Assembly: GCF_001661265.1 (NCBI RefSeq)
Contig: NW_017566994.1
Location: 124,001 to 188,000 of the forward strand
Direction: 5' to 3'
DNA: 64,000 nucleotides
Source: Saitoella complicata NRRL Y-17804
Taxonomy: Eukaryota; Ascomycota; Saitoellomycetes; Saitoellales; Saitoellaceae
The position numbers and the translations under genes were made by a program. Below are positions 43,180 to 53,190 of the stretch, piece after piece (position 1 is the first letter of the stretch; each line of letters opens with the position of its first letter). The notes beneath the pieces are model-generated. The model had not been told where the DNA came from, did not search any database, and saw nothing but the letters and a program-made list of their open reading frames with translations.

Positions 43180-43881
43180 TCATTTTCTTTTCCCGGATCC
43201 AGCTTTCCCGGACCCAGCTTTCCCGGATCCAGCCTTGCGTTCGTCTACCCGCTTCTTACGGTCCATTGCTTGCCTTACTCGTCCGGCTCTTCTGACTTCC
43301 TTTGATTCGTACTTGAACTTTGGCTTCTTCTTCTTGTCTGGCCACTTCTTCTTGGCAGCATCCTTCTCCTTGGTGTCGTCGGCAGTGATGGACTTCTTTG
43401 GTGGTGGTGGTCGGTCATCCTCGGATTCTTCTCCGAATTCTTCGGTAACGGTGACCGTAGTCACTTTTTCGCCGTCGTCATAAACATCCTCTTCCCAAAG
43501 ACTTGTAGGCTTCTTGGGAGCGGCATTTCCCGCTTCATGGCCTGGTCCGTCCTGAATTCCCTTCCATTCCTCCTCCTCATCCTCATCGCCCGACGCCTCC
43601 AAATCCAGCGCAATCTTATTCTGCTCAATAGCATCCTCCAACTCCGCTTTCCGCTCCTGACGTATCCTCGCACGAGCCTCAAGCCTATCCTTCCGGTTCT
43701 GCTCCTCAATCTCGACCTGTGCTTGCTTTTGACGCTGCTTCTTGCGCTTGGAGAATCCTGTCAGGTATTCTTTTCTTGCCTCCCTGTCGAAGAGAACTTC
43801 TTGGACGCGTTCCCGCTTCTTGGAACGTTTCTTGGCGTATGCGGCATCTCCTGCTGTGAGTTTGGTGATGTTATCGACCAT
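43180..43881 (-). CDS. RRP17: Ribosome biogenesis exonuclease RRP17 (Nop25/NOL12 family)
   Basis: Single exon, 233 residues from the ATG encoding MVDNITKLTAGDAAY; the frame continues upstream without an ATG. The family core is LFDREARKEYLTGFSKRKKQ followed by a long charged helix (QNRKDRLEARARIRQERKAE), an acidic linker and a Lys-rich tail. Yeast Rrp17 is a 5'-3' exonuclease that trims 5.8S and 25S rRNA ends in the nucleolus. The C-terminus carries three tandem copies of a five-residue AGSGK unit ending KRK, encoded by a 15-bp DNA repeat. It is divergent from ALG1 (about 128 bp). Confidence 0.88.
   Translation of the reverse strand: MVDNITKLTAGDAAYAKKRSKKRERVQEVLFDREARKEYLTGFSKRKKQRQKQAQVEIEEQNRKDRLEARARIRQERKAELEDAIEQNKIALDLEASGDEDEEEEWKGIQDGPGHEAGNAAPKKPTSLWEEDVYDDGEKVTTVTVTEEFGEESEDDRPPPPKKSITADDTKEKDAAKKKWPDKKKKPKFKYESKEVRRAGRVRQAMDRKKRVDERKAGSGKAGSGKAGSGKRK
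43188..43238. repeat. 15-bp tandem repeat within RRP17 3' end
   Basis: Three near-perfect copies of TTTCCCGGATCCAGC (plus-strand view; the middle copy differs by one base) encode the AGSGK repeats at the protein C-terminus. Copy number is likely to vary between strains. Confidence 0.7.
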
Positions 43882-44009
43882 TTCGAAGGGATTGTTTGGT
43901 GGTGGCCTTCCCGGGGTCTTCGTTACATATCTCGCAAGGCGCGGGAGCCGCGCCACAGGTGTACGACGCCTGATGCACGGGCAAGGGAGGAGCTCGAGCG
44001 TCAGCAAAG

Positions 44010-45391
44010 ATGCATCCGGCACTGTGGTGTATCGCCGTCGGAGGAGGTTTACTTCTCCTAGCGGCGGCCATGAAGCTCGTTCCCACCCGGTATAAGAAGC
44101 TCATCGGGAAGCTTGGCGCGAAACGCGTTGCTGTCTTGGTTGCCGGCGATGTCGGACATAGTCCACGGATGGCAAATCATGCGCTATCATTGGCCCACGC
44201 TGGGTATTACGTTGATCTGATCGGCTTTGGAGGGTCACAGCCTCACCCGGATGTGTTGGCGGAGACGAAGATCAAGATTCGCATCGTTGCGTCTGCTCCG
44301 TCGTTCCTTAACACAGGATCAAAGCTCCTGTTTCCTATTCTTGCTCCGGTTAAGGTCGGTATTCAGATTGGGAGTATCTTCACGATGCTTTGCTATGTGA
44401 TTGACCCACCCTCGCACATCTTGGTGCAAAACCCGCCGTCGTTGCCGACTTTGTTGGTTGCCAGGATCGCATGTTGGTTAAGGGGAAGTCGGCTAGTCAT
44501 CGACTGGCATAATTTTGGATATACAATCCTGGGGCTGAAGTTAGGCAAGAACCATCCTCTTGTGAGGATCTCAGAGTGGTGTGTCGAACTGATAAGCGTC
44601 GTCAGATGACCATCAGCTAATTGACATACAGGTACGAACGCTTCTTCGGCAAGCTTGCACATGCGCATTTTACGGTTACAGACGCCATGGCGATCTTCCT
44701 CAAAGAGTCATGGGGCATCAAGGGCCCGATGTACCCTCTCCACGACAGACCAGCCGCACATTTTCAGCCTTTACCATCTCAGAGTGCACGTCATGAGTTT
44801 TTGAGCCAGAATACTAAGACGAAGCACTACGACTTCAGTGATACCCGCTTATTGATTTCGTCAACTTCTTGGACTCCTGATGAGGACTTCTCCATCCTCC
44901 TCGAAGCACTGAAGCGGTACGACGCCTCTCCAAACCCGAAACTTCCGCAAATCTTGGCGATTATCACCGGAAAGGGACCTCAGAAGGCAATGTACGAACA
45001 GAAAATCATGGAGATGAATCTGAAATATGTCAAGATTCAGACAGTGTGGTTGAAGGCAGAGGACTACCCGAAGTTGTTGGCAGCGGCAGATCTTGGAGTA
45101 TGTCTGCATATGAGCTCAAGTGGGTTGGATTTGCCGATGAAGGTAGTGGATATGTTTGGATGTGGAGTTCCTGTATGCGCTATGGATTTCAAGGCGTTGC
45201 CGGAGCTCGTGAGAGACGGGCAGAATGGAGTGGTATTCAAGACGAGTGAGGAGCTGGCAGGACAACTCGAAAGACTGTTTGGAGATGAGACGGAGCTCGC
45301 AAGGTTGCGGAAGGGTGCAGAAGCGGAAGGTAAAACCCGTTGGGAAGAAGAGTGGAACAAAAACGCTGCACCTGTATTCTTGCAGCACTAG
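44010..45391 (+). CDS. ALG1: Chitobiosyldiphosphodolichol beta-mannosyltransferase ALG1
   Basis: Two exons, 44010-44578 and 44632-45391, 442 residues. An N-terminal hydrophobic anchor (WCIAVGGGLLLLAAAM) precedes a GT33 fold: VLVAGDVGHSPRMANHALSL, VQNPPSLPTLLVARIACWL, VIDWHNFGYTILGL, then WYERFFGKLAHAHFTVTDAM rebuilt across the intron, STSWTPDEDFSILLEAL, and the sugar-nucleotide site GVCLHMSSSGLDLPMKVVDM followed by FGCGVPVCAM. Alg1 adds the first mannose to GlcNAc2-PP-dolichol on the cytosolic face of the ER, an essential step of N-glycosylation. Length matches yeast Alg1 (449). Confidence 0.95.
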
Positions 45392-46115
45392 ATATTACGA
45401 TAGACATACCCATGATGTATCTAGATTTGAATTGATCCATTAAGTATACCAGGCTCTGTAACTATAGTAGGCTTTGCCCCAGGAAGAAACTGAACCGAGA
45501 GAAGACCTAACGCGATTGTCAAAGCAACATAACTGAAGCGGATAACCATATAGGGCATTCAGATGGACGTTACAAGAAGTGTTCCAAGAATGATGGCGGT
45601 GTCGCGGATGCGGCGTTTGAGGACCTGAATCAGGTTGCGGGGTTACAGTACCAGTTGTAGGTGGGGACGTGGGAGGAATTTGGAGCTCGAGGAGCGATGA
45701 GGCGGGAGAAGGGAGGAGGTGGTGATAACTTCGGTGCGAGTGTAAAAGAACATGGCGTTGCGCTGGGTGTGAACAACTTGAATGATTAGGCAGACGAGCG
45801 GGAAAACGGGAAGTTTGCGACATGCTCAGCTTGAGTATTGCGGTTCTATGAATAACATCAGTTATCACAGCGGCACTCGAATCGAGGAAGGTCTTGTGTT
45901 TGAGTGTTGAGAAGATTCATTCAATATTGGTATGAATAAAGGTCTAAAAAGCACAATGATTGTTCACCACTGCAGCTGCAGCTGAGCTCGAGGGACCGCT
46001 CGATCGGAGGTGTATGCATACGCTTTCCCACGCCGGTTCGACAGTTAAAGACTTCATGCAATCCAAACACCCGTTGGTTAAACCTCGAAGAACAACAGAA
46101 TAATACTACCTTTCA
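45392..46115. other. Intergenic after ALG1; one weak minus-strand frame
   Basis: 724 bp. A minus-strand frame at 45440-45868 (142 codons) includes the membrane-like pieces DTAIILGTLLVTS and YVALTIALGLLSV in other phases. This hints at a small spliced membrane protein gene, but I found no exon set with normal introns. Not called as a gene. Confidence 0.3.
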
Positions 46116-46594
46116 ATGAGACACTTTGCAGACCATGGCCATTTTGACCGTGCTGAGGCATATGCAGCAATATCATATCCCGGCGCCCATCCAGCGCAGA
46201 TTCCAGAGTGGAGGATACAACATGGAGCGGAACCGATGCCACTGGACAAGCGGGTGAAGACAGGAGCAAGCGCTGCCTTGACATGGGTACCGGGGTCGGA
46301 GGGTACGAGTGATAGACTCCAAAGGTGAGCACAGGAAATTTGGATGTATGCGTCTGCAATACTAACCCGACTTTTAGAGTTCTCCTTGGTGTTATCTTCT
46401 CCATGGGCTCTTCAAACCAGTCTTCGTCAGCGCTCAGCAGACTGTATGCTGTCAACCAATACCAGGTCAATCTCCTCCAAGCAGTAAAAGTGGGTACTGA
46501 TGCTTTCACAAGTGTCTGTACCATTCCCCGCGTGTCTATGGTAGTAGACTTGGGGGCATCCACGTTCTATCTGAAAAGTAGATTCATATCGTAA
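46116..46594 (+). CDS. Possible small two-exon gene, unknown
   Basis: Two exons, 46116-46324 and 46378-46594, joined by a textbook intron (GTGAGC, an AATACTAAC branch, TTTTAG), would give 141 residues starting MRHFADHGHFDRAEAY. No family is recognised, and there are no clear membrane segments or signal peptide. A 161-codon frame lies on the opposite strand over the same bases, but it has no comparable splice signals. The stop is 46 bp from the convergent IRE1 stop. The intron is the main evidence; the protein itself is unconvincing. Confidence 0.35.
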
Positions 46595-46640
46595 CGCCAT
46601 AAACAATGTGGTATATCCCAAAAATCCTCATAAAATAACC

Positions 46641-49600
46641 TTATGCCTCAAAGTAACGCCTGAAAACAGGTTCAGTCCTAACCTCCTCACAAGCCTTGAT
46701 CACATAATAAACATGCAAAAAGAGTAATGAGAAACGGTGCGTGAAGTATGCCAAGAAGCCGTCTGGGACTTCACCGAGCGCAGATTGGACGTTCGCTGGC
46801 AGATCTTGGTAGTGGTGCTTCTTGTTTCGTAATGCGCGGAGTAGATCCATGATTTTGGCGCCGTCGTATTTACGGTATTTGCCAAGGTTGTCGATGAAGT
46901 TCTTATCCAATCGCTTATGCCAGTCTGGTCCGACGATTGTAGGCGCCTCGGACTCCAAGTCAACCAACAACTCCGATGGGGGATCACGCTGCTCGATATC
47001 GAACCGATCAGAAGCCTCTAGAAGGAATGCCAGCCGTCGCTCAGCATCCCAGAAATAAGGATGTAGAAGGACGTTGGTGGCATCTGGTCTTCTCCGGGGG
47101 TCAGGAGAGATCATTCTCGAAATAAGATCCTTCGCCTCAATACCCTCCTCACCCATCCCATCCAGATGATCCAACCGATACTGGCCCTTGATGATGTTCC
47201 CTTCTCGCATGTACCGGTCACCAAAAGGATGTGCTCCATTCGACAACACGTAATAGAACACGCATCCCATAGAAAAGATATCGATCGATCTCGTCACTCG
47301 CCTATTTGACAGCGTATCCATCACCACAGTCTCAGAATTCTGGGAATATTGACTCACAGCAGGTATCGAGTTACTGTCACTATCCTCGACAAGTAGCTCC
47401 GGTGCACGCCATCCCGAAGTCCCCGCCGCATTCGCCGTCGTCGCACGGAAACTACTCTGATCACCCTCGAGCTTCTTACACAGCCCGAAATCGGAAATGA
47501 GCACACGGGCTTGTCCGACACTAAAATGCGATTTCGATGACATCTGATTATCCCGTACTGACCGCCTCGGCGGAGCCACCAAGATATTCTGCGGCTTCAA
47601 ATCGCGATGTACGATCTTCAGAGAATGAAGATACTGTACACCAGCCGCAATCTGCTTCAACACCTGCTGAGGCTTCATCATACTAACCAATTCCGGAAAC
47701 GCCGGCGAGCGATCAATAACGTCCTGCAACGAAGCCGGACATAGTTCCAGTGCGATGTACAAGAACCGCTCACTCTGCTGCTTACAGAAATATCGAATGA
47801 CGTTGGGGTGGTCATCGCTTTCCTGCAGTAATGACACCTCATGTGATGCAACGTCATAGAAATCGAGTAACATGCGCTTCACAGCAACATCTCGGTTCTC
47901 AAAAGTACCGGCGTAGACGATCGTACCATGACTTCCATAACCCAGAATCTTGTCAGTAATAACCAAGGAGTTGATCTGCAACGGGAATACAGAGTCGGCA
48001 ATGGTCACTTTGTCTACCGACCCCACTGCACCGTTAAGTGGTATCTCTTCCGCCAACACAACCCCAGCACCGCCATTCTCCGCTTCACGCGCACCATCAA
48101 CTTTATCGCCATTCGTTTCGAGAGTAGCTCCATCCTCGCCAGCCTGCTTCTTCTTCTTCCCGCCCCTCTGACCGCGCTTTCTCTTCGGCTTGGGTGTCGC
48201 AGGAGTCGCCGCTTCGCCTTCTTCGGCAGCAGGTGGTGTTACCACCGGCGAAGGAGCAGCATCACCCACCTCCGCTTCCTGAGTTTCCAGTAACGCCAGA
48301 GTACCCTCCACCGCTGCATTCACCTTAAGCATCTCCGGCACCGTATCCACAGCCGCCGGCTTATCCTCAATCATCCCGTGCCGCTGCGCCCTATACCGGA
48401 CCATATCCCTCACCGCCAACAACGCCTTAACATCAATCTTCCTCCTCCTCTGCAGCACCAACATCATAACCCCAAACGCCGCCCACACAACCTTCCAATT
48501 GAGCACTCCCTTCCTCTCCACATAGATAATCTCTTTCTCCCCCTCTTTACGGCCATCTATCGTCTTGATTCCACCGTTGCCAGCACCCTGTCCGATGCTG
48601 AGGGGTGAGCCGTGGGTGGATGAGGCGAGGAGGTGTACGCCGACGATCTTGTCTTTCCATTCCACCCCGCCAAAGTGTCCGAAAGAGTACCATTTAGCTC
48701 TGGGTGCCTGTCCAACAAGTGGGTAATTCTCCTCACTCATGGCATACCACCCCCCACTCTCCGTAGTATTCACGAACGTCGCACCAGTCACCTGCACGCC
48801 CTCCCTCGTACCCGTCCGAAACTCCGGATCAATCGGCTGCGGCACCATCACCAACTGACTAGGGCGGTCAGTTAGAGCGGGACGTAGGATGTCGAAGATG
48901 CGAATTGTCGGGGAGTCAAGCATGCGGAACCAGGATGCTCGATTGGAGTTTGTGTCGTGTGCGAGGATTCGGCCGTCGTGCATGGGGGAGATGTATTTTC
49001 CGTCTGGAGTTTTTTCGTATTGGGAGCCTAAATCGACGTCGACTGTGTTGGGACCCCACTCTGAGAACGTTACGTTCCAGACGGTTCGTGGACCGGAATG
49101 GATGGTTAAGGAGTAATCCGTCCTACCCACACTCAAGACATCCTTCGTCTTCAGATCATATGCTTCACATTCCTCGTCTTCGTCATCGAGCTCATCCATG
49201 TCCAACAAATCCCTTGGTTTGCATTTCGCAGCACTTGCATCCATGCTCCCCTGCGGTCCAAAAGCCTGTAACAGAACACCCGTCCGGGCATCGATAGAGT
49301 AAAGAGTCGTTTCCCTGCGACCAACATAGACCTTATCGTCGCCCGGTACGCGGAAGGGTGATGCGTCCACGAGCTGCTTAATGCCGAGAGGAAGTTTCTG
49401 GAGGCCTGAGTTGGGTGTGAAGATATATAAATGACCGTCGCGTTGTGGTTCGACAATGTATGCTGTTCCATCTGCTGGATCGACGTATGTTCCCGAACCA
49501 GAGTCGGGTGAGGTATTGGTGTTGACACCAGTCGGCATAGCCATGATCTCCCCAACATCCGTACTCCTCACAGCAGCCCCGGCACCCTCCAATATCCACC

Positions 49601-49925
49601 TCGTCCGCCCACTCTGCCGATCCAATGCATATAGTCCACCCTCCACTGTCGAAATCAACACAATGTCATCTAGTTCCCAATCATCGATCGATCTAGGCGC
49701 GATCGCAACACCGCTAGCTCCAAGAGTCGTATACGCCGAACTCGCGATCACATCGAAAGCTGAAGGCGGGGTGGTTGTCGCAACGGCGTTTTGACTCTGA
49801 GATATGACGGCGAGTGCATCGGAAGCACGGGATGGTTGTGGTGGTGCGGCTGCGGCTGCGAAGACACTGACAGTCCATGCGATTAGGGCGAGAGAAATGG
49901 CATCGCAAGGCTTTAGCCGCCGCAT
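46641..49925 (-). CDS. IRE1: ER stress sensor kinase/RNase IRE1
   Basis: Single exon, 1,094 residues. Signal peptide about 1-27; lumenal sensor with PQQ-like blades (VEGGLYALDRQSGRTRW near residue 95); transmembrane helix about 475-491; a basic linker (KPKRKRGQRGGKKKK near 580-593). The kinase spans about 655-960, with GYGSHGTIVYAG, AVKRM, HRDLKPQNIL, SDFGLCKKL and GTSGWRAPEL. The KEN RNase domain runs to the end: LRNKKHHYQDLP (about 1032-1043) holds the catalytic Arg, Asn and His. Ire1 oligomerises on unfolded proteins and splices HAC1/hacA mRNA. All catalytic residues that I can check are present. Divergent from ADE16/17. Confidence 0.97.
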   Translation of the reverse strand: MRRLKPCDAISLALIAWTVSVFAAAAAPPQPSRASDALAVISQSQNAVATTTPPSAFDVIASSAYTTLGASGVAIAPRSIDDWELDDIVLISTVEGGLYALDRQSGRTRWILEGAGAAVRSTDVGEIMAMPTGVNTNTSPDSGSGTYVDPADGTAYIVEPQRDGHLYIFTPNSGLQKLPLGIKQLVDASPFRVPGDDKVYVGRRETTLYSIDARTGVLLQAFGPQGSMDASAAKCKPRDLLDMDELDDEDEECEAYDLKTKDVLSVGRTDYSLTIHSGPRTVWNVTFSEWGPNTVDVDLGSQYEKTPDGKYISPMHDGRILAHDTNSNRASWFRMLDSPTIRIFDILRPALTDRPSQLVMVPQPIDPEFRTGTREGVQVTGATFVNTTESGGWYAMSEENYPLVGQAPRAKWYSFGHFGGVEWKDKIVGVHLLASSTHGSPLSIGQGAGNGGIKTIDGRKEGEKEIIYVERKGVLNWKVVWAAFGVMMLVLQRRRKIDVKALLAVRDMVRYRAQRHGMIEDKPAAVDTVPEMLKVNAAVEGTLALLETQEAEVGDAAPSPVVTPPAAEEGEAATPATPKPKRKRGQRGGKKKKQAGEDGATLETNGDKVDGAREAENGGAGVVLAEEIPLNGAVGSVDKVTIADSVFPLQINSLVITDKILGYGSHGTIVYAGTFENRDVAVKRMLLDFYDVASHEVSLLQESDDHPNVIRYFCKQQSERFLYIALELCPASLQDVIDRSPAFPELVSMMKPQQVLKQIAAGVQYLHSLKIVHRDLKPQNILVAPPRRSVRDNQMSSKSHFSVGQARVLISDFGLCKKLEGDQSSFRATTANAAGTSGWRAPELLVEDSDSNSIPAVSQYSQNSETVVMDTLSNRRVTRSIDIFSMGCVFYYVLSNGAHPFGDRYMREGNIIKGQYRLDHLDGMGEEGIEAKDLISRMISPDPRRRPDATNVLLHPYFWDAERRLAFLLEASDRFDIEQRDPPSELLVDLESEAPTIVGPDWHKRLDKNFIDNLGKYRKYDGAKIMDLLRALRNKKHHYQDLPANVQSALGEVPDGFLAYFTHRFSLLFLHVYYVIKACEEVRTEPVFRRYFEA

Positions 49926-50867
49926 TTTGCGGGTGTTGATGGACGGATCAACCCTCTTGAGCTTGGTGGTGAGTCCTTCAAGGGTCCAACTCTAGCAAGA
50001 CGCGGGAAACGGCTGGGGGTTCGCGTGCCTGGCGGGCTCTTGGCTGCCGCAGTCGACCGCATGAACCGAGGACTTGGTAAAACTGGATTGGAAGGTCAGT
50101 CTCGCCTCAATCGCAACTCGCTGTTTTCAACAATCTATGCAACTTGAACTCACGACACACACAATAACTGTGCTGCGAAAATCCGGTCCCACGGCTGCAA
50201 AATACAGTGGCGGTGCACGTGGCGGTGCGCATCACGTGCACCCGCCTATATCTTTTCCCGCAGCTCGACGAACTGTTGAACCTCACATACCAAACGCATT
50301 ATAAATACCATCATCATAAAAGCACTATTGAGATGACGGAGCCTGCTCTACGGAGCGTCGGTTCTGTCGAGGAGTCACATAGCCGTAGTATGATGGAAGA
50401 AACGATATTCTAACGGTATGGGTGCGGCGTCTCGGCCCTTTCCCCTTGGTCGGGGAGTGTCTTCGGACGGGGCATCGTTCGTCGCCTTCGTGTGACGGGC
50501 ATGCGAGAGGTTGCAATGCTGTTAGATACATCTCTTTCCTTTTTCTTTGTGTGATTAGTTTAGAATGATATCTTGTTGCCTGTCCTTCACGTTCACCGCC
50601 AGAAAGCTCCGCAAAACCTTGATTCACAAGCTGCCGCTGCCGTGGCCGGGTAGATACGACAGATCCTACCCAAAGTACCGAACATTCCCTTGAACCATGC
50701 GTAAATGACTACCGGACTTATCACGTTTCTGATCCCTCTCCTCCAAACGATTTCAATCAAGATGTGGCACCCTTGCGCTACTGTGACGCAGTTTATCCGC
50801 ACAGAAATTTAGGTTTGGGCCTTCGATCGATACGCGTATTACAGTAGCCAACCAACATCTCGAAAAC
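49926..50867. promoter_or_regulatory. Divergent promoter region, IRE1 and ADE16/17
   Basis: 942 bp. It contains a CACGTG E box (50233-50238) and a TATAAATA at 50300-50307. A 26-codon open frame (50332-50412) starts 24 bp downstream of that TATA. This could be a leader peptide or chance. No larger gene supported. Confidence 0.4.
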
Positions 50868-53190
50868 ATGTCGGAACAAAAGACTGCCATCCTCTCCGTC
50901 TACGACAAGACTGGCTTGTTGGATCTTGCTAAGGGCTTGATCAACAATGGTGTTCGTCTTTTGGGCTCTGGCGGTACGGCCAAGATGATCCGTGAGGCCG
51001 GTATGACTATTGAGTATGTGCTATTTGATCCTCGCATTTCTCCTCGATGAGGAGGTCGCGCAACGGACAAGAATTGTTTACTGATGCGTTTCGGACTATA
51101 GGGATGTCTCCGCCATCACCCACGCTCCCGAGATGCTCGGTGGTCGTGTCAAGACCCTCCACCCTGCTGTCCACGGTGGTATCCTCGCCCGTGACATCGC
51201 ATCCGACCGCGCCGACTTGGCTGCAAATCAGATCGAGAAGGTTGACTATGTTGTCTGCAACTTGTACCCCTTCGTCGAGACCATCTCCAAGATCAATGTC
51301 ACTATTGCCGAGGCTGTTGAGGAGGTCGACATCGGTAAGTTATGAATTTTTTACTGGAAGTGTTGCACCGTTATGAGCTACGAACATGTGCGGCTATGAG
51401 CCTGCTGTGGTTTCTACCCGATGTGAGGTCATCGCTCAAGACCCTTAACTTCTACGGAGGTTCCCATCGTTAAGTCAAGACTCCCTCGCGCGACGATCTT
51501 GTTGCGGTCGCAGATCTTCTTCCGAGGTGAAGCGATGTCCAATCGAGGCGAGCCTGTTACAACATTGGGAGATTGAGATCGGGCCCGCTTTAGAGTTCGC
51601 TCCGTCTTGGAGCGTCTCGCTAGGGCCTGGGAGTTGCTTCTCTTTGAGTTGAAGGTTGGGTGCGAGCACATGTTGCTCGTACTCGTCCCGATTTTCTTAG
51701 TGATGAAGCACACATACTTTTACATATCGGCTCGTGACGGTGCAATGTCTTCAACAGTTCGCTCATGGCGAGGACTGAATTTCTGACGTAGTGAAATAGG
51801 TGGTGTTACTCTTCTCCGTGCTGCCGCCAAGAACCACGCTCGTGTGACCATCCTTTCCGACCCTGCGGACTACCCTCGTTTCCTCGAGGAGCTCTCCCAG
51901 AACGGTACTATCCCCGCTGAGTCCCGTAACCGTTACGCCGTCAAGGCCTTCACCCAGACTGCCGACTACGACGAAGCCATCTCTGACTACTTCCGCAAGC
52001 AGTACACCGCTGGTGAGAAGCAGCTTACTCTCCGTTACGGTGCCAACCCCCACCAGAAGCCCGCTCAGGCTTTCGTTAAGGAGGGCGAGCTCCCCTTCAA
52101 GGTCCTTGCCGGATCCCCCGGATACATCAACTTGTTGGATGCCCTCAACTCCTGGCCCTTGGTCAAAGAGTTGAAGCAAGCTTTGGGCCTCCCCGCCGCT
52201 GCTTCCTTTAAGCACGTCTCCCCCGCTGGTGCCGCCGTCGGTATCCCTCTCTCCGACGTTGAGAAGAAGGTTTACTTCGTTGAGGACATCGAGCTTACTC
52301 CCCTTGCTTCCGCCTACGCTCGTGCTCGCGGTGCTGACCGCATGTCTTCTTTCGGTGACTGGATTGCTTTGTCCGACGTTGTCGATGTTCCTACCGCCAA
52401 GATTATCTCCCGCGAGGTTTCCGACGGTGTTATCGCTCCTGGATACGAGCCCGCTGCTTTGGAGATCTTGAAGAAGAAGAAGGGTGGCAAGTACACCGTC
52501 CTCCAGATGGACCCCGAGTACAACCCTTCTTCCCTCGAGACCCGTCAGGTCTACGGTATCTCCCTGCAGCAGCGCCGCAATGACTACCAGGTCGAGTCTT
52601 CCACCTTCCAGACCTTGGTTTCCGCCAAGAAGGAGTTGCCTCAGGAGGCTATTACTGACCTCATTGTCGCTACCATTGCGTTGAAGTACACTCAGTCCAA
52701 CTCCGTCTGCTACACTAAAAATGGCATGGTTGTCGGTTTGGGTGCTGGTCAGCAGTCCCGTATTCACTGCACTCGTCTCGCCGGTGACAAGACCGACAAC
52801 TGGTGGCTCCGTCACCACCCCAAGGTCCTCAACCTTCAGTTCGCCCCTGGAACCAAGCGTGCGGAGAAGTCTAACGCCATCGACCTCTACGTTCTCGACA
52901 AGGTGCCCGAGTCTGGATCTGAGCGTGAGGCTTGGGAGTCGGCGTTCGCCACCAAGCCTGAGCCTATCACTGCTGAGGAGCGTAAGGCTTTCTTGCAGGA
53001 GTTGGATGGTGTCACCTGTGCTTCTGATGCTTTCTTCCCCTTCCCCGACAACGTGCACAGATTGTCGCAGTCTGGTGTCAAGTACGTTGCTGCACCAAGT
53101 GGATCTGTGATGGACAAGGTCGTTTTCGACACTGCTAATGGATACGGTATGACCTACGCGGATCTTCCGATTCGCTTGTTCCACCACTAA
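50868..53190 (+). CDS. ADE17: Bifunctional AICAR transformylase/IMP cyclohydrolase
   Basis: Three exons (50868-51013, 51102-51334, 51800-53190) give about 589 residues. The N-terminal MGS-like cyclohydrolase domain begins [17 protein letters not shown] and includes [34 protein letters not shown] and VVCNLYPF. The C-terminal AICAR formyltransferase domain has [25 protein letters not shown] and [20 protein letters not shown] and ends [14 protein letters not shown]...IRLFHH. It catalyses the last two steps of de novo purine synthesis in the cytosol. Codon use is strongly biased, as in eIF3b, indicating high expression. The second intron (51335-51799) is 465 bp, the longest in the window. Yeast has two paralogues, ADE16 and ADE17; the symbol is nominal. 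Confidence 0.96.

Noticed and set aside
46078-46563. 161-codon minus-strand frame next to IRE1
   Set aside because: The same bases carry clear plus-strand splice signals, and the minus-strand protein shows no family features.
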